Source of the DNA: Helichrysum umbraculigerum
Lineage: Eukaryota > Streptophyta > Magnoliopsida > Asterales > Asteraceae
NCBI GenBank assembly: GCA_949592205.1
Contig: CATIUR010000004.1
Span: 5,769,001 to 5,833,000 of the forward strand
Length of the DNA stretch: 64,000 nucleotides
Direction: 5' to 3'
The notes below the pieces were generated by a model. The model had not been told where the DNA came from and did not search any database. It saw only the letters and a list, made by a program, of their open reading frames with translations. A program made the position numbers and the translations under genes. Numbering within the stretch: position 1 is the stretch's first letter; every line of letters starts with the position of its first letter. Of the stretch, positions 22,934-34,759 are shown in pieces.

Positions 22934-24457
22934 TGATAAACGCTCAAAAGTACTATATTTTAGTAGTATTTTACCCCTAATCTTGAATGTTTTTATTGCA
23001 TTTTGTTTAGAATAGATATTGATTTCGTTCATATTTGCAATTAGATGTGGAAATGGAGCGTTTATGGAAAAGGAACGGAAAACAGTCAATAATCGAGCTA
23101 AATGATGCATATTTGAAGAATAATGAGAGCCGAAGTCGAAGAAAAGAATGAAATAAGAAAAGTTAAGAAATCGGCTGGAAAAAACATCCATACGCCGTAT
23201 GGATTGCAGCAGTGGAGGCCCAGGTTAAGCGAGTCTGGGCTGGGCTTGAAATCAATCCATACGCCGTATGGATCAAAAATCACAGAAGTATAAAAACGCG
23301 TAAAAACCTTATTTCGACAGTTTTAAAAGGTTTTTCGTTTTCTTTCGGTTTCAGACGTATTTTAGGGTTTTAATTTCGTATTTTAGGGTTAGTTTGGAGG
23401 TACGGAAGCTAAGGAACGAGGATAATTCGCTCTAATCTTTCGTAGTTCATCGTTAATCGATTCGGTATATTTCGTTTCTTTATTTTCATTGAAGAATTTG
23501 ATATAATGAATCTGAATATTTCTGTTTTGATGATGAATTGAATATCCAAAGTGATTGTGTAGTTTATTTAACTTAGATTATGATTATGGAACGATTGTTA
23601 TTGCGTATTGAATAAGTTATTTGATTGAAAACGGTTATATTGCTCGTGGACACTTGTTTATTGGTAACTAGTTATTATTGTTACTTCACGTGGTTAATAA
23701 TGTGGTTGAGATTGAGTTCCTTTAATGTTATTAACTATTGATGGTCATAACTTTAGGGTTTTGATTTATCACTAAATACGTTGAGTTTGATAGGTCGAGT
23801 ATACAATAATAATTTACTTTAAAATGAGCAAGACAATAAGCTAATTATTGGGTATTGTTGAGTCATACCAATAGAGTTAATTATAAGGCGTTGTGAATGT
23901 TTAATGCATAATTTAGGGAAAGGCACACAATTGACTGATCATCTTGTGACATTGGAACCAGTGTTTCATGTTGGACCCTAGATTATAGGAATTAGTTGGA
24001 CCCGAAACGTTGGCTAGTTCATATTCGACTTAGTATTCATTGAAGAATTTGGTATTAAGTTGATCTAAAAGAATCATAATTAGATAATCAATATGTAATC
24101 AATCGGGAAATATGAATCTAAGTGACATTAACTATACAATTACTTGTTCCTTCCAATTAGGATTTATTATTATATTTATTGGTAATTTTAAATTAAGTTT
24201 TATTAAAGTTTGTTTATTTTAATCAATTGTTTTCTAAAATGTTCGCACGGAACTAAAACGCACCCCATATTTACTGTTTTCTAGTTAATTGTTAATTCTC
24301 TATTATTAAATATTCCACCTTTTCACTGTGTTCGAACTTGACTTACCAATCTATATTTACAAATGATCGGGTATTCTTGCCTGGTTGCTTGAAAGTATTA
24401 TTTAGGTATTTCTATTTATAAATTGTAAAACAAGACGCGCTTTCACAAGCGACACCA
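22934..24457 (+). repeat. Element F 3' LTR
   Basis: 1524 bp, same ends as the 5' LTR. Only two palindromes are present (23187-23203 and 23256-23272) compared with five in the 5' copy. Followed by the CCCCC target duplication. Confidence 0.93.
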
Positions 24458-25483
24458 CCCCCCATCGTAGAGAAATTCCAAAACTTGTTCACTAACTACT
24501 TCATTTCGTTATTGAAAGAATATTTTTCCTTAAACAGTGCCTTTATTTATTTCATTCATTTATCTATTTATTTATTTATATATTGATTTATATATATTTA
24601 TTATTTTTTTTTTATTTTATTTTATTTATTTGCTTATTTTTCGCGCAATCACCTACTTCCATTATTCAAATTCTCGACTATTAACTCCAATTTCGTCTTC
24701 GGTGTCGTTAGCTCCACCATGATTCAATATGCTGTTACTAACTTGCATGATAACTTTGAATATTAAGGCCCACTACTGTCGTGCAATGATCGCAACAACA
24801 TTAGAGTTCTTGCCTTCAATACAACAAATTCCTTCAGTTCAACCATCATTTCAATCACCACTATTACTTGTATGACCATCACCGAGTGTTTCTCCTCCAC
24901 GAGTAAAATTTACGGGTAATGCGTCTTAGTAGTATGCTTGCTATATTTTCGAATTCATATGAGTTTAGAATAGATGAATACTTTGGAGTTTATCAAGGCA
25001 TACATGCACAAGACTTACCAACATAAGAATAATCCGGAAAGGAATATAATCGGGATTTTATTCCCATATGACACGAAGATAGCACATTGGACACGCAAAT
25101 ATGGATAAGCACACATATGTAAGAATACCTTTGTCAATTACGTCTGCAGCCATAATTGTAAAAGTATCCTTTCATACATATACTTATCTTCCAAGTCTTT
25201 GTATCACAATAAGCTTTGTATTTAAGGAAAAAGATCAGATAGTTACGGAATCCTAAGCAACATGTAGACGAACCACATAAAGAGTCATAAGATGATGAAG
25301 AAACGCTTACAACGTCCTTCTTACTTGAAATGGTTAAGATGAATGATCGACACTAGCTACAACTAGCTTCACGGAATTGTATGCACACATAACTTCATAA
25401 CTCATGTTCTATATGTGGGTTCCTTATTTATAGTCTAGGCCAATCCACCTAGATCTCTATAAACAATGGCTCTGATACCAATC
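24458..25483 (-). other. Element B leader region, right of the F insertion
   Basis: Between F and the B 5' LTR. On the minus strand it starts with the primer site and leader and should reach the gag start, but no gag ORF is readable. A T-rich TTTATTTAT simple repeat (24540-24630) lies close to the F junction. Confidence 0.6.
25469..25482 (-). promoter_or_regulatory. Element B primer-binding site (tRNA-Met initiator)
   Basis: The minus strand reads TTGGTATCAGAGCC right after the LTR end TGTGACA at 25484. Confidence 0.9.
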
Positions 25484-27981
25484 TGTCACACCCCGTCTAA
25501 AGCGGAAACAACGGGGTATAACGGTGATAGGATCATAACACATCATTATAAAGAATTCTATATGAAATACAATATCCAATGTGTCATGATGCCAATAACA
25601 TGAATAACGGTTCATGTCGTGCATACATTTCAACAATGAATTCAAAAGCTTACAAACAACGTACACTACAATGTTAAGGCAAAACAAGCCTTCACAAACA
25701 ACCTTAATGATGCACCGCTAGTCTTGAATAACTCTTAATGCAACCCTAAAGGTCCACTAAGTTCTCTTGTCCACTGCTTTAAGTCCACTAGTATAACCTG
25801 AAAAGATATGCTCAAAAACGTCAACACGAATGTTGGTGAGTTTCGTAGGTTTGAAACCAGACACCAGAAAAATAAACATTTTGCTGTGATAATAATAAGT
25901 TAGTTAGGACAATGCATATAGAAATGGCACACAAATGAAATAATACAACCAACAATCCACAAACCGTCATCACCCCACGAAGGAGTATGACCCAACCAAA
26001 TCCTGCATATGCGGTAGCTACCCATAAATGACCTTCAATGTACACCTAAGCATACATTAGGTATACACTCCCGAAAGAGTGCAGCATTGTAAATAAATAT
26101 GTCCTTCAGTGTATACAAAGCATATACACTAGGTATACACTTCCGAAGGAGTGCAACCTTTTAACAAAACAAATCCAACAACCAATGCATATAAGTCACA
26201 TAGTGTCACACATTTCAAGCATATGTCCAAAAAAATGAAAATGAATACGTTTCACAGCATAAAACAATTGATAAAACATTAGAGCATACTTTTCCCCCAA
26301 TGTAAAACAAGTAAGAAAATGGGGCCACGAAAACTCACCTTAAGAAATGATGTAAGTATCGCCCTTAAGTGTAATCCACCAACAACTCGCATATCTACAA
26401 ATGAATGTACAAATATATAGGTTACAACCTAGACATATCTATGTCCTTCCATTGTATCCTAAGTCCAATTCACCTCTACTAAGTTTCCTTACAACCAAAC
26501 CTCATGTGTCTTTACAAAAATCAACCCCATTATGAAATTTAGATTCTGTCCAGAATTTTATACCACTTCACGAATTTTTAAACATGACTTAATGAAATCA
26601 TTTGACTCTACAAATTTTACCAGTGACACTTCAATGTGTTAAGAACAACCTGTAATTTTTCCAGAACTTATTTCAATAGTTTACTATTTTTAAAAATTCA
26701 CTGAAACAATCTGCCTAGAAACAACAATGATTTCTAAGTATACAAAAGTTACAATTTATTTAAAATACTTTGAGACTTACAAGGATTATAATATCTTTAC
26801 AGAAAATTTTTAACACTTAGGAATTACTCCAGTAAAAATTTCAAGACCCAATTATTAGTTTAACATACGTTTCAAAAATCGACAAGTTAACCGAACTTAT
26901 GAACCGAAAAACTCAGAATTGACATTCACTTTTATAAAATCATTTTGACCAACTTATGCTCAACATTTGGACACGAAACCAATTCCATTTGAAAATAGAC
27001 TCTTAATACTTATGTTTAGACTCAAGAATCGTTTAAAAACATTAGGTTTTGACCAAGTTATGACTTCCCGAAAATTGATCACAGAATCTGTTCAAACCCA
27101 AAATTTCTGTCTCACTTATTCGATACCAAAAACGATTTTACAATGATCCAACGACCTTATCGATTATAATTTTAGTACACCATCATCTTATAACATTCTT
27201 AACCTAATCATCAAGTATATTCATCAAGAATTGAATTCCAATGGATAGGAAATCAAATAACGATACAAAATATTAGAAATCGAAAGAAAGGTAAGAGATA
27301 TACCACCAACCACGCTAGATTCTTGACATGGATGATCAAATGGATGAAGATTGATGATGTTGGTGTGAAAATAGGCTGAGGATGAGAAAAAATTCGTTTT
27401 TAGGGTTTCTAGGGTTTTTAGGAATTTATTATTATTATTTTATTTTTTTGGAGGCAAGATATGATGAAATGATCTTTCCTTGTTCCCTACTCCAACCTCA
27501 TGGCCAGACTTCTACATGTTATTTTGGGCTAAATTTCGGACATGATGTAGCCCAATGAGTTTAGAGATCATGGGCTTTGGATTTAAGTCATTTGGAGCCC
27601 GAATGAGAAAGTTATGGCCTAAACCGTGAAACCTCGCAGAAAACTCAGCTTTTATCTTTTTAACGTTTTACACGTTTTTACTTAGCTTATTATAGATTTA
27701 TTAATATTTTTAATATTATTATTATTTATAAATTACTTATTATTATATATATTTTTTTTTATCACACTTCGCACATTTTCTTAAGTTTTCAAATTATGAA
27801 CACGTTTACGTTTTGCTTTGTATCTTTTTCGTTACACATCCGATTGCGATGATTCTTTTTGCATTGGATTCGTTTTTCAAAAACGAAGACTTTGGTGTAA
27901 ATAAATCCTGGAAATTAGTATTTTCACAAAAATAACTTTTTACGGTTGAACTACGAAAACGGTTTGGTGACGGTTGTCACA
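25484..27981 (-). repeat. Element B 5' LTR
   Basis: 2498 bp, TGTGACAACC...GGGGTGTGACA on the minus strand, followed on the plus strand by the CATAC target duplication. It carries a predicted 541-nt intron (26338 to 25798). Two directly repeated blocks around CATTAGGTATACACTCCCG (26050-26150) lie within the intron. Unlike the other gypsy LTRs here it has no CpG-rich palindrome island that I can see. Confidence 0.92.
25798..26338 (-). other. Putative intron inside the B LTR
   Basis: On the minus strand: donor AAG|GTGAGTTTTCG at 26338, then a CTCACC block, TTGAC (branch-like) and TTTTCAG|GT at 25798. The flanks of both sites align with the same places in LTRs C and E. Sequence-based prediction only. 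Confidence 0.55.
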
Positions 27982-27986
27982 CATAC

Positions 27987-28823
27987 GTTTTATTAATGGC
28001 ATCCCATTGACGAACAGTTTCTATAAACTTTTTTAGTTTGACACATTGCATTCCACTATTTTTTGTTAGATATAAGGTTTTTGAGAAGTTTTTATTCAAA
28101 ACCTACGACAAAAAGTTTTAAGCCAAATACTTGAAAAATCCATATCAATCCACTAAAAATGTCTTTTACTCGAACACAATAACATTTTGATATTACTAAA
28201 AAGCTTTATAAAAGGTTTTTTGTTGAAGATGCTATATGCACCCCATGTGATTGGGCTTACTAGTAATAATTTATTAAAAAATTTCATATGTAATCATGCC
28301 CGAATGCGATTATGCCCTTCTAAAATAGCCCAAATGTATGAAAAATAATAAATTGGCCCTCTCTCTATACGTTATGAATACGAACCTTTTTTTAAAAAAA
28401 AAAACACCAAATTAAGTTTAATTATTTTTTCTTAGAAAAGAAAAAATTAAGTTAATATTTTTTTAACACCCACGACATAAATTTCAGAATCCGCCATTGT
28501 TATACCGCAACCCGTAGTAATTTGATCATAGATGTTGCATAGTAGCCCTACTGCCCTAGGATGGCTCACTTTTATCATGTTACAAAGCTACGTATCTGCG
28601 TATCTAACAACAAATATATGTGAATAGTGTTACCCAACTATTTCATCGACAATGTGAATCTTTTTATATGCAAATGAAGTTATAAGAGGACATAAAAACG
28701 TGTGGCTCTATATGTTTGTTTCATTTCACGTGGAAATTTCTTCATATGTGGCTAAGGGTTAGAGTTAATTTACTCTATGCACACAAAGGAGCTAGTGTAC
28801 GTATATATATGGTTAAGTAGACA
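27987..28823. other. AT-rich intergenic DNA
   Basis: I see no ORF with protein-like composition and no terminal repeats. Short poly-A/T runs only. Confidence 0.55.
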
Positions 28824-29998
28824 CAGCGGCGGTATTACAGTGTGGGCACTGGCCCACACAAAGAATTTTGCAACTTCGTATATATTTATGTTCAGTGAAG
28901 AAAAAACAATAGTTGCCCACTCAGCTTAGTGCCTAGGCTCTTTTACCTTTAAATGTATGGTTATGAGTACGAGTCCGACTTCTTGTTTTTCTTCTATTTT
29001 CCCTTTAAGCTTTCTCCTTACTTTATATTTTTGTCTTCTTTTCTTTCAAGAGTCTTTTAATTCTCGTTTTCTTTTAACTTTCCCCTTCCTTTACATATTA
29101 GTTTTTTTTCTTCTTCACTTTAAATAGTTATAAAAAATGCTACAATCTATTTTAAAATTCTATATCTTATCTTACTCTTACACCCTTATAAAGGGTTTAA
29201 CACTTTTATTCATAACCTTACACTTTTAAAGATAGGAAAAGACATAAGTACCCTTACCTACTACAGTAAAAGACATAATTACCCATAACTTGATTTAGAA
29301 AATATTTATATGATACTAAAAATATATTTTATACATTAAATGACGTATAATGTGGTCCATAAATAACTATGTGAATTTTTGAAACAACCCAATCAATCAA
29401 ATTAAATATTCATCACTAATATTAGTTAAATGATCTTACATGTAAAATCTTTCGACCGATACTTCAAGTAATATTCACTATATCGTTGTAGGTACAATTC
29501 AAGGTAATTTTTACTCTAAATTAGTTATAGTCTATTTCCAGGATATATTATTCACATGTACTAAGTAACTGCTAATCACAATTTTTTTTGACTGATTTCA
29601 AAACCTTATCCGCTGCATAGCGTGGGTCCTCAACTACTAATGGTAATAGATTTTCTTGTTTTTATATAAGCCACATATAAATGCAATATACTTCTAGAGG
29701 ATTGGAAAAGTTACAAAACTTTAAGTGCGACGAACTTACGATCAAAAACACAATCAACCACAAGGCTCGTTCACATTGTTTAATTTATAAACCTTCGATA
29801 TTGTTTTCCATGTTGAAAATGAATATAAATTCAAATTATTTTTCGTTTAAGTTACGTTCATGCTAACATAAATTTGGTTTGCTCTAGTTTAATGCGTTAC
29901 TTGAAGGGGGGAAAAATTTCAATTCAAAACTCAAAACGTAATGTCACATAATTCCTATAATTTGCCCCCGTTAACAAAATTTTCTGATACCGCCCTTG
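28824..29998. mobile_element. hAT-like non-autonomous element, 8-bp TSD
   Basis: Ends CAGCGGCGGTATTACAG and, inverted, CAAGGGCGGTATCAGAA. Flanks agtagaca (28816-28823) and ggtggaca (29999-30006) match at 6 of 8 positions. 1175 bp, no transposase. The terminal CGGCGGTAT motif and the following GGGCACTGGCCCAC block are GC-rich against a very AT-rich interior. The imperfect duplication suggests age. Confidence 0.7.
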
Positions 29999-31414
29999 GG
30001 TGGACAGGAGATATTATCAAAAAAAAACAAGAGAATTCATTGGCACAATTAGATAGGCGGTAGTATACCTGGCAATCGAGTCAGGCTGGGTTGGGTAATG
30101 GGTCAAAACGGGTCATGGGTCAAGCAGGTCAGTTATTGAAACGGGTCAAACAGGTTGGGTCGGGTCTCCAATTGTTGTCATTTGATTGATCCACAACAAT
30201 ATTTACAAAAAATCAATATAATATTTACTCTAATATTTAGCGATTGGCGGTTCAAAATGTAAATGAATTTTATAAAAAAACTGTATCTTTCTCTCTCCAC
30301 AAAAGCATTTGCCGACATGGTGAGTCCTTAGGAGTTGAAAGAATAAACACTGTAAAAAAATAATTTCAAAGGAGTGTTAAAATTTTATTTTGTTGCTGAT
30401 ACGCGACTACGCAAGGGATTCAACTTCTTGTCGGAAATAATCAGCTTCTTGCCGGAGACTTTTTCGTCGGCAGGAATTTGAATACTCGTAGGAATGTGGA
30501 CGCGCCGGCAGAAGTTGATCGGTGATGGCGGTGTAAGTCGTCGCTTCAGAAATTGGTCGGCGACGGTGTTAGGTTGTTGCGCTGGCAGCTCCGACAGTTA
30601 GTCGGAAAGTATTCCGGTTATTTTAACAACCCGTGCAAGACCCTTTTGACCTTTGCTGGCCTGTTTATAATTGGAGAGGAGAGTGTTGAGGACCCGTTTA
30701 TGTGACACCCGGACAAAAAGTATAAAATTCGCACCCAAATTTAACGATAAAATTTCATAAATAAAGTTTTATTAGTTGCAATAAACCTTATTCAATTGGG
30801 CAAAAATGTTAGACAATTGAAGATACACACCGTCTCAGTTTAAAAACATGATTTCATTCGGTTGAGATCACTCAGAAACCGAGTACATTTTTTTGTAATT
30901 CAAGTGAAATATATTTTTATATAGTTACGAAATTGTATAAACAAAATTATAAATTTAAAGTATTAAATTTATATTATGATCGGGTATGCAAACACGGGCA
31001 TTTAACACAACAATTGGGGACAACCAAACCCACCAAAAATGATGGGCCGGCTGCCCTTTTCTTCCCCTCCCTAATTATGTTTTTCATTTCACCAAACACA
31101 CCTCCATCTCTCTCTCTCTCTCTCTCTTGGTTTCTCTCTAAATCACCACCACCACCGAGACCACCATCATCATTTTCGGAATCATCTTCAGAGAAAGGGA
31201 AGCAAGAAGAAGAAGAACATGATCATCTTCATCATCGCCATCGTCATCATCCCGATTCACCATTTTGAGCTCGGTGAGAATCTCTTCCTTTCCTTCGATT
31301 TTTCGTGTTAGAAACGTTTAAAACATCATGTATAAGTGTCCTATCGACTGATTATGTCTAAGAAAACCATCGAAAATGTTTTAAAACTCGAAACCCACCT
31401 CAATTTCTGCATCA

Positions 31415-31685
31415 GTTCGTCGTGCGAGTTGAGACGAACTCAACTCGCGAAACCCTATCCGAACTCAACTCGCGAAACCTTATCCGAAATCTGTGAACCG
31501 AACAGACTTGCGAGTCGAACTGAGTCGCGAGTTCACTTGCGGACCGACTTGTCTGCGAAGCGGCTCGACCCACGAACTGAGTTGAGCTGCGAGACGAGAC
31601 TTGCGAGTCGACCATGTATTGCGAGCTGACTCTATGAACTGGCCTTGCGAACTGACCTGCGAGTCAGGCTCGCGTAACGAACGAA
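31415..31685. repeat. CpG-rich word island in LTR C (CTCGCGA / TGCGAGT)
   Basis: A dense set of imperfect direct and inverted repeats built on AACTCGCGAA, TTGCGAGTCGA and GACTTGCGAG. Two adjoining units around CGAACTCAACTCGCGAAACC are nearly the same. GC content is far above the surroundings. The island lies 260-530 bp upstream of the predicted splice donor at 31948, as the islands of LTRs D and E do. Confidence 0.75.
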
Positions 31686-32616
31686 TTTAAATTTCAGATG
31701 CGTTTTTCACCAAAGCAATGTAGTAGAAATAAAAAAAATTTCCAAGCTGACCTGGCAGCTCGACCCCAGCAAGGGGCTGCCCCCGGACCCCCGTACACGG
31801 TTTCCAAACCTGAATGACAAATGAATATTTACACAACTCGCTTAGACAAATTGATTGTCTCTTACTTATATAACCTCACGTGTTTAGGACACCAGGAGGT
31901 TACTATTGGGACAACACACGTATCATAGGATCGCTGACAACTCACAGGTGAGTTCATAGCCCCACTCTTTCAACTGTTTTACTATTTTCGGGGTGAGACG
32001 CATGCATAATTACTGTATTCGAATTATAATGATAAACTTTTATAATTCATACTTGACAATATTACTGTTATGTAATACAAAATGTGTAATACGTAGGAAA
32101 TTACACCCACTATATTGTTGTAGGACAATACCATAGTTTAACTTGGATAGGTTACCACTGTACACTACCTTGTCATTGAAACACAATTACCACTACATAA
32201 CTTGCTTAAGTTATCACTATACATTGGCCATATTGTCGCGGGACAATACTATCAAATGTATTAGAACTAGTTAGTTCTACCTACGCTGGACAACAACTAG
32301 GTTTGTCACAGGAAAAGTTTTCCTTTTAGGAACTAAGACCGCCTTTGCATTCCATTGTTACTAGAATGGATTTGTACTTAAATAAAAATTAACCACGGAC
32401 CTCAATATACTTTCTAGGCTGAGGCTAGGAGTATACGTTAGTAACGTACGTTAGTATAGCCCTTTATACTAATACAAAATAGTTAGGTGATGGTTATACA
32501 TACCTAGGCTTCTTGTGCTACACTTAATATCTAAGTATTGTTTATACATACCTAGATACACTAAACCACTTTCATGTGTTACATGATACCCTGTTAGATG
32601 TGTATGTTAACTAAGA

Positions 32617-32617
<1 letters not shown>

Positions 32618-32684
<67 letters not shown>

Positions 32685-32703
32685 TATATACATATACATA
32701 TAC
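32618..32703. repeat. (TA)n microsatellite in LTR C
   Basis: About 80 bp of TA repeats with a few CA interruptions, 35 bp left of the element D insertion site. Confidence 0.95.
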
Positions 32704-32969
32704 TGGTACACTATCTCAAGCACATGGTGCTATCTACTTGTAACATCCTCTCCATGGGCCTGGTATTTTTCTATCTAAATCGAATAATTAATTGTTTTAG
32801 ATAATTAATTGTTATAAATTGTGCTTATTGTGAAACTTGGTTAAATAGGTCTTAGGACTTATTGTGGACAATAAAATGTTGTTTGATTTAAAATATGAAA
32901 GTTGACGGTAATATAAAATAAATTTCTCGCATTTAGTGATTACGTGCCAGACAATAGATTTAGAGCGGG

Positions 32970-32977
32970 TATAAAAT
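32970..32977 (+). promoter_or_regulatory. TATA box of element D LTR
   Basis: TATAAAAT inside the symmetric GGGTAT-AAA-ATACCC. Transcription should start about 30 bp downstream, near 33000, ahead of the AACCCTAAAC leader. Confidence 0.65.
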
Positions 32978-33398
32978 ACCCATTGTTTGGGGCCGGTTAA
33001 ATAAAGGGCCGATCCCTTTATTGGGATCACTTTCCCAATTCTCTCTTTCTAATAAAACCATAAACCCTAAACTAAATATATGATCAAATCATTAGTTTGA
33101 AGGGAGAATCAAAGTGTGATCTTTTACTAGCTATCATCATCTTCATCATCTTCCTCTTCTTCTATTCATCATCATCCCCATTTTAAGGTAATGAAGCTCA
33201 TAAGTTCATATGTTAGGTTTGATGAATAATTGATAGATTGAATTGATTCTTGCGTTTATGTGATGTGTATTTGTGATATATAATGTTATGTGATGATTCT
33301 TAACTAGTTAGATGCATTAGAATCGAGTTTGATGAGCTTGATTTATGAAAATGGTATTTGTGTTCGTTCAGGTCTGTTCTTGAGCTGAAGAACAGATG

Positions 33399-33578
33399 AA
33401 CGCGATCCCGGCTATGGTTCCGGATCGCGTTCCCTTGTTGAAAACGACCTATTCGAGTTTTTGGCCTTAGAAACGCGATCCAGGCCAAGTATCCGGATCG
33501 CGTTTGCTAGTGTTATTCGGTCACAGAATTTTTGCTAAAGGATGAACGCGATCCAGCCTGCATAGTCAGGATCGCGTT
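33399..33578. repeat. Triple hairpin array in the D LTR
   Basis: Arms AACGCGATCC / GGATCGCGTT at 33399-33408 with 33422-33431, 33472-33481 with 33495-33504, and 33545-33554 with 33569-33578. Loops are 13, 13 and 14 nt. Same arms as in the element A LTR. The single base that differs between the two D LTRs lies in an arm of the first hairpin. Confidence 0.92.
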
Positions 33579-33808
33579 TGCATGTTAAATTTTGATGGAT
33601 TTTTATAAATTTCAGATATGCATAGGTGTTTGGAGGTTGTGTTAATAGTGACATTTATTGGATGCTATTGTGGCATTTTATTATAATGTTCAATTTGATA
33701 TCTACGAGTTATGAGGTAAAGTACTAACTTATGTTGAATTATTGATTCTCAGATCCTCCGAAAGATAAGTAATCTCTGGAATCGGAGATTTTGAAGACAG
33801 AGGTATCG

Positions 33809-34307
33809 GTGAGTGGATTCAGAGCTCACCATTTAATCTAGTTGTGATCATTTGATTGCAACGAATCAACGTGAATATGTTTTGTTGAGTAGTTAATATA
33901 CCTTGTTGACTGTGAACCTATGTGCTATGTGTTTGGCCTTCGGGCATCAGTTGTTAACGAGGTCAACAGGTTGTTAAATGGTTGGTTGAACTAGGCAGGG
34001 GTTGAATGAATGATACAGAGTCGTACTTCATTTGTTGTGTGTTTGATTCTGTATTTGAGTTCAACTACCACTAGTTATCGGTCTCGTCCGTATGGCCATA
34101 CGGATATGGTTGGGTAAGTGTTTTTGGGGAGCCACCCGGGTATTACGGTTATCCCCAGAGCCACCGATCCTCGTTAAGTTGTTGTTGATTTATTGAATAT
34201 CGTATTGCGGTTGTTTGAAGCAATTATATGATTATGCTAAGTTAGATGTTGTGTTATGAACTCACTCACTTAGCTTTGTGCTAATCCCTCGTATTTACTT
34301 TCTGCAG
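33809..34307 (+). other. Putative intron inside the D LTR
   Basis: Donor TCG|GTGAGTGG at 33809; CTAAT (ideal plant branch point) followed by TTTACTTTCTGCAG ending at 34307; length 499 nt. The stretch before the acceptor (ATGAACTCACTCACTTAGC) aligns with the same place in LTRs B, C and E. The LTR3 copy is unchanged. Confidence 0.55.
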
Positions 34308-34587
34308 ATTACATTTTGAATAGGTGAGTAGCAGAAAGTAGATGCTTTAGGAGCTGGGGAATGTTTTGACAGCTTGCTACTCTGATAATATTTTGTAACA
34401 GTTAATGCTAAGTTTTATATAATACCCCGTATTATGTGTTTGTTAACCATGTTTAACTTGACATGAATTAACTTATGATCGGTTTATGATCTTTGGTTCT
34501 AACGTATAGTAATTAAATATGTTTTAAATCTCTTCGCTTCCGTGTTTTCAATATAATAATATTATGGAGATTGAGGGGTGTTATAAG

Positions 34588-34600
34588 TTGGTATCAGAGC
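34588..34600 (+). promoter_or_regulatory. Element D primer-binding site (tRNA-Met initiator)
   Basis: TTGGTATCAGAGC two bases after the LTR end. Confidence 0.92.
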
Positions 34601-34759
34601 ATAGTTTTGGGGTAATTGAGCATTGTAGAATGTTCAATCCCAAAACTGTAGCGTGGTATGTCAAACATTCCTGGGTAAGGGATTTAGCATTGGTTGTGAA
34701 ATTGTTAGTAGATAGGTACTAACGATTAACAAGTTTCAAGTGTTGTGTTGATTTCAGAA

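Larger units (their letters stand above)
15548..24457 (+). mobile_element. Element F: Athila-like LTR element without gag-pol
   Basis: Complete element of 8910 bp: LTRs at 15548-17125 and 22934-24457, both TGATAAACGC...GCGACACCA. The target duplication is CCCCC (15543-15547 and 24458-24462). An Athila-type tRNA-Asp primer site lies at 17131-17149 and a purine tract (AGTGGGGGATGTT) just before the 3' LTR. The 5.8-kb interior holds two long ORFs and no protease, RT, RNase H or integrase in any frame. It must therefore have moved with proteins from an autonomous relative. About a dozen base differences between the LTRs (near 1%) plus palindrome copy-number changes suggest a fairly recent insertion. 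Confidence 0.93.
9430..27981 (-). mobile_element. Element B: Ty3/gypsy with decayed coding, host of element F
   Basis: The two long direct repeats (9430-11921 and 25484-27981) are LTRs read on the minus strand. The tRNA-Met primer site lies at 25469-25482 and a purine-rich PPT-like stretch at 11922-11936. The target duplication is CATAC at 9425-9429 and 27982-27986. Element F (8910 bp plus its own duplication) is nested inside; without it B is about 9.6 kb. The internal region reads as a badly damaged pol. The last about 6 bp of the left LTR are missing. Confidence 0.88.
32739..34585 (+). repeat. Element D 5' LTR
   Basis: Contains a TATA box (32970-32977, within the palindrome GGGTATAAAATACCC), a pyrimidine-rich leader start (33050-33180), the triple hairpin array (33399-33578) and a predicted intron (33809-34307). 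Ends TTATA, a TA instead of the usual CA. Confidence 0.93.
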
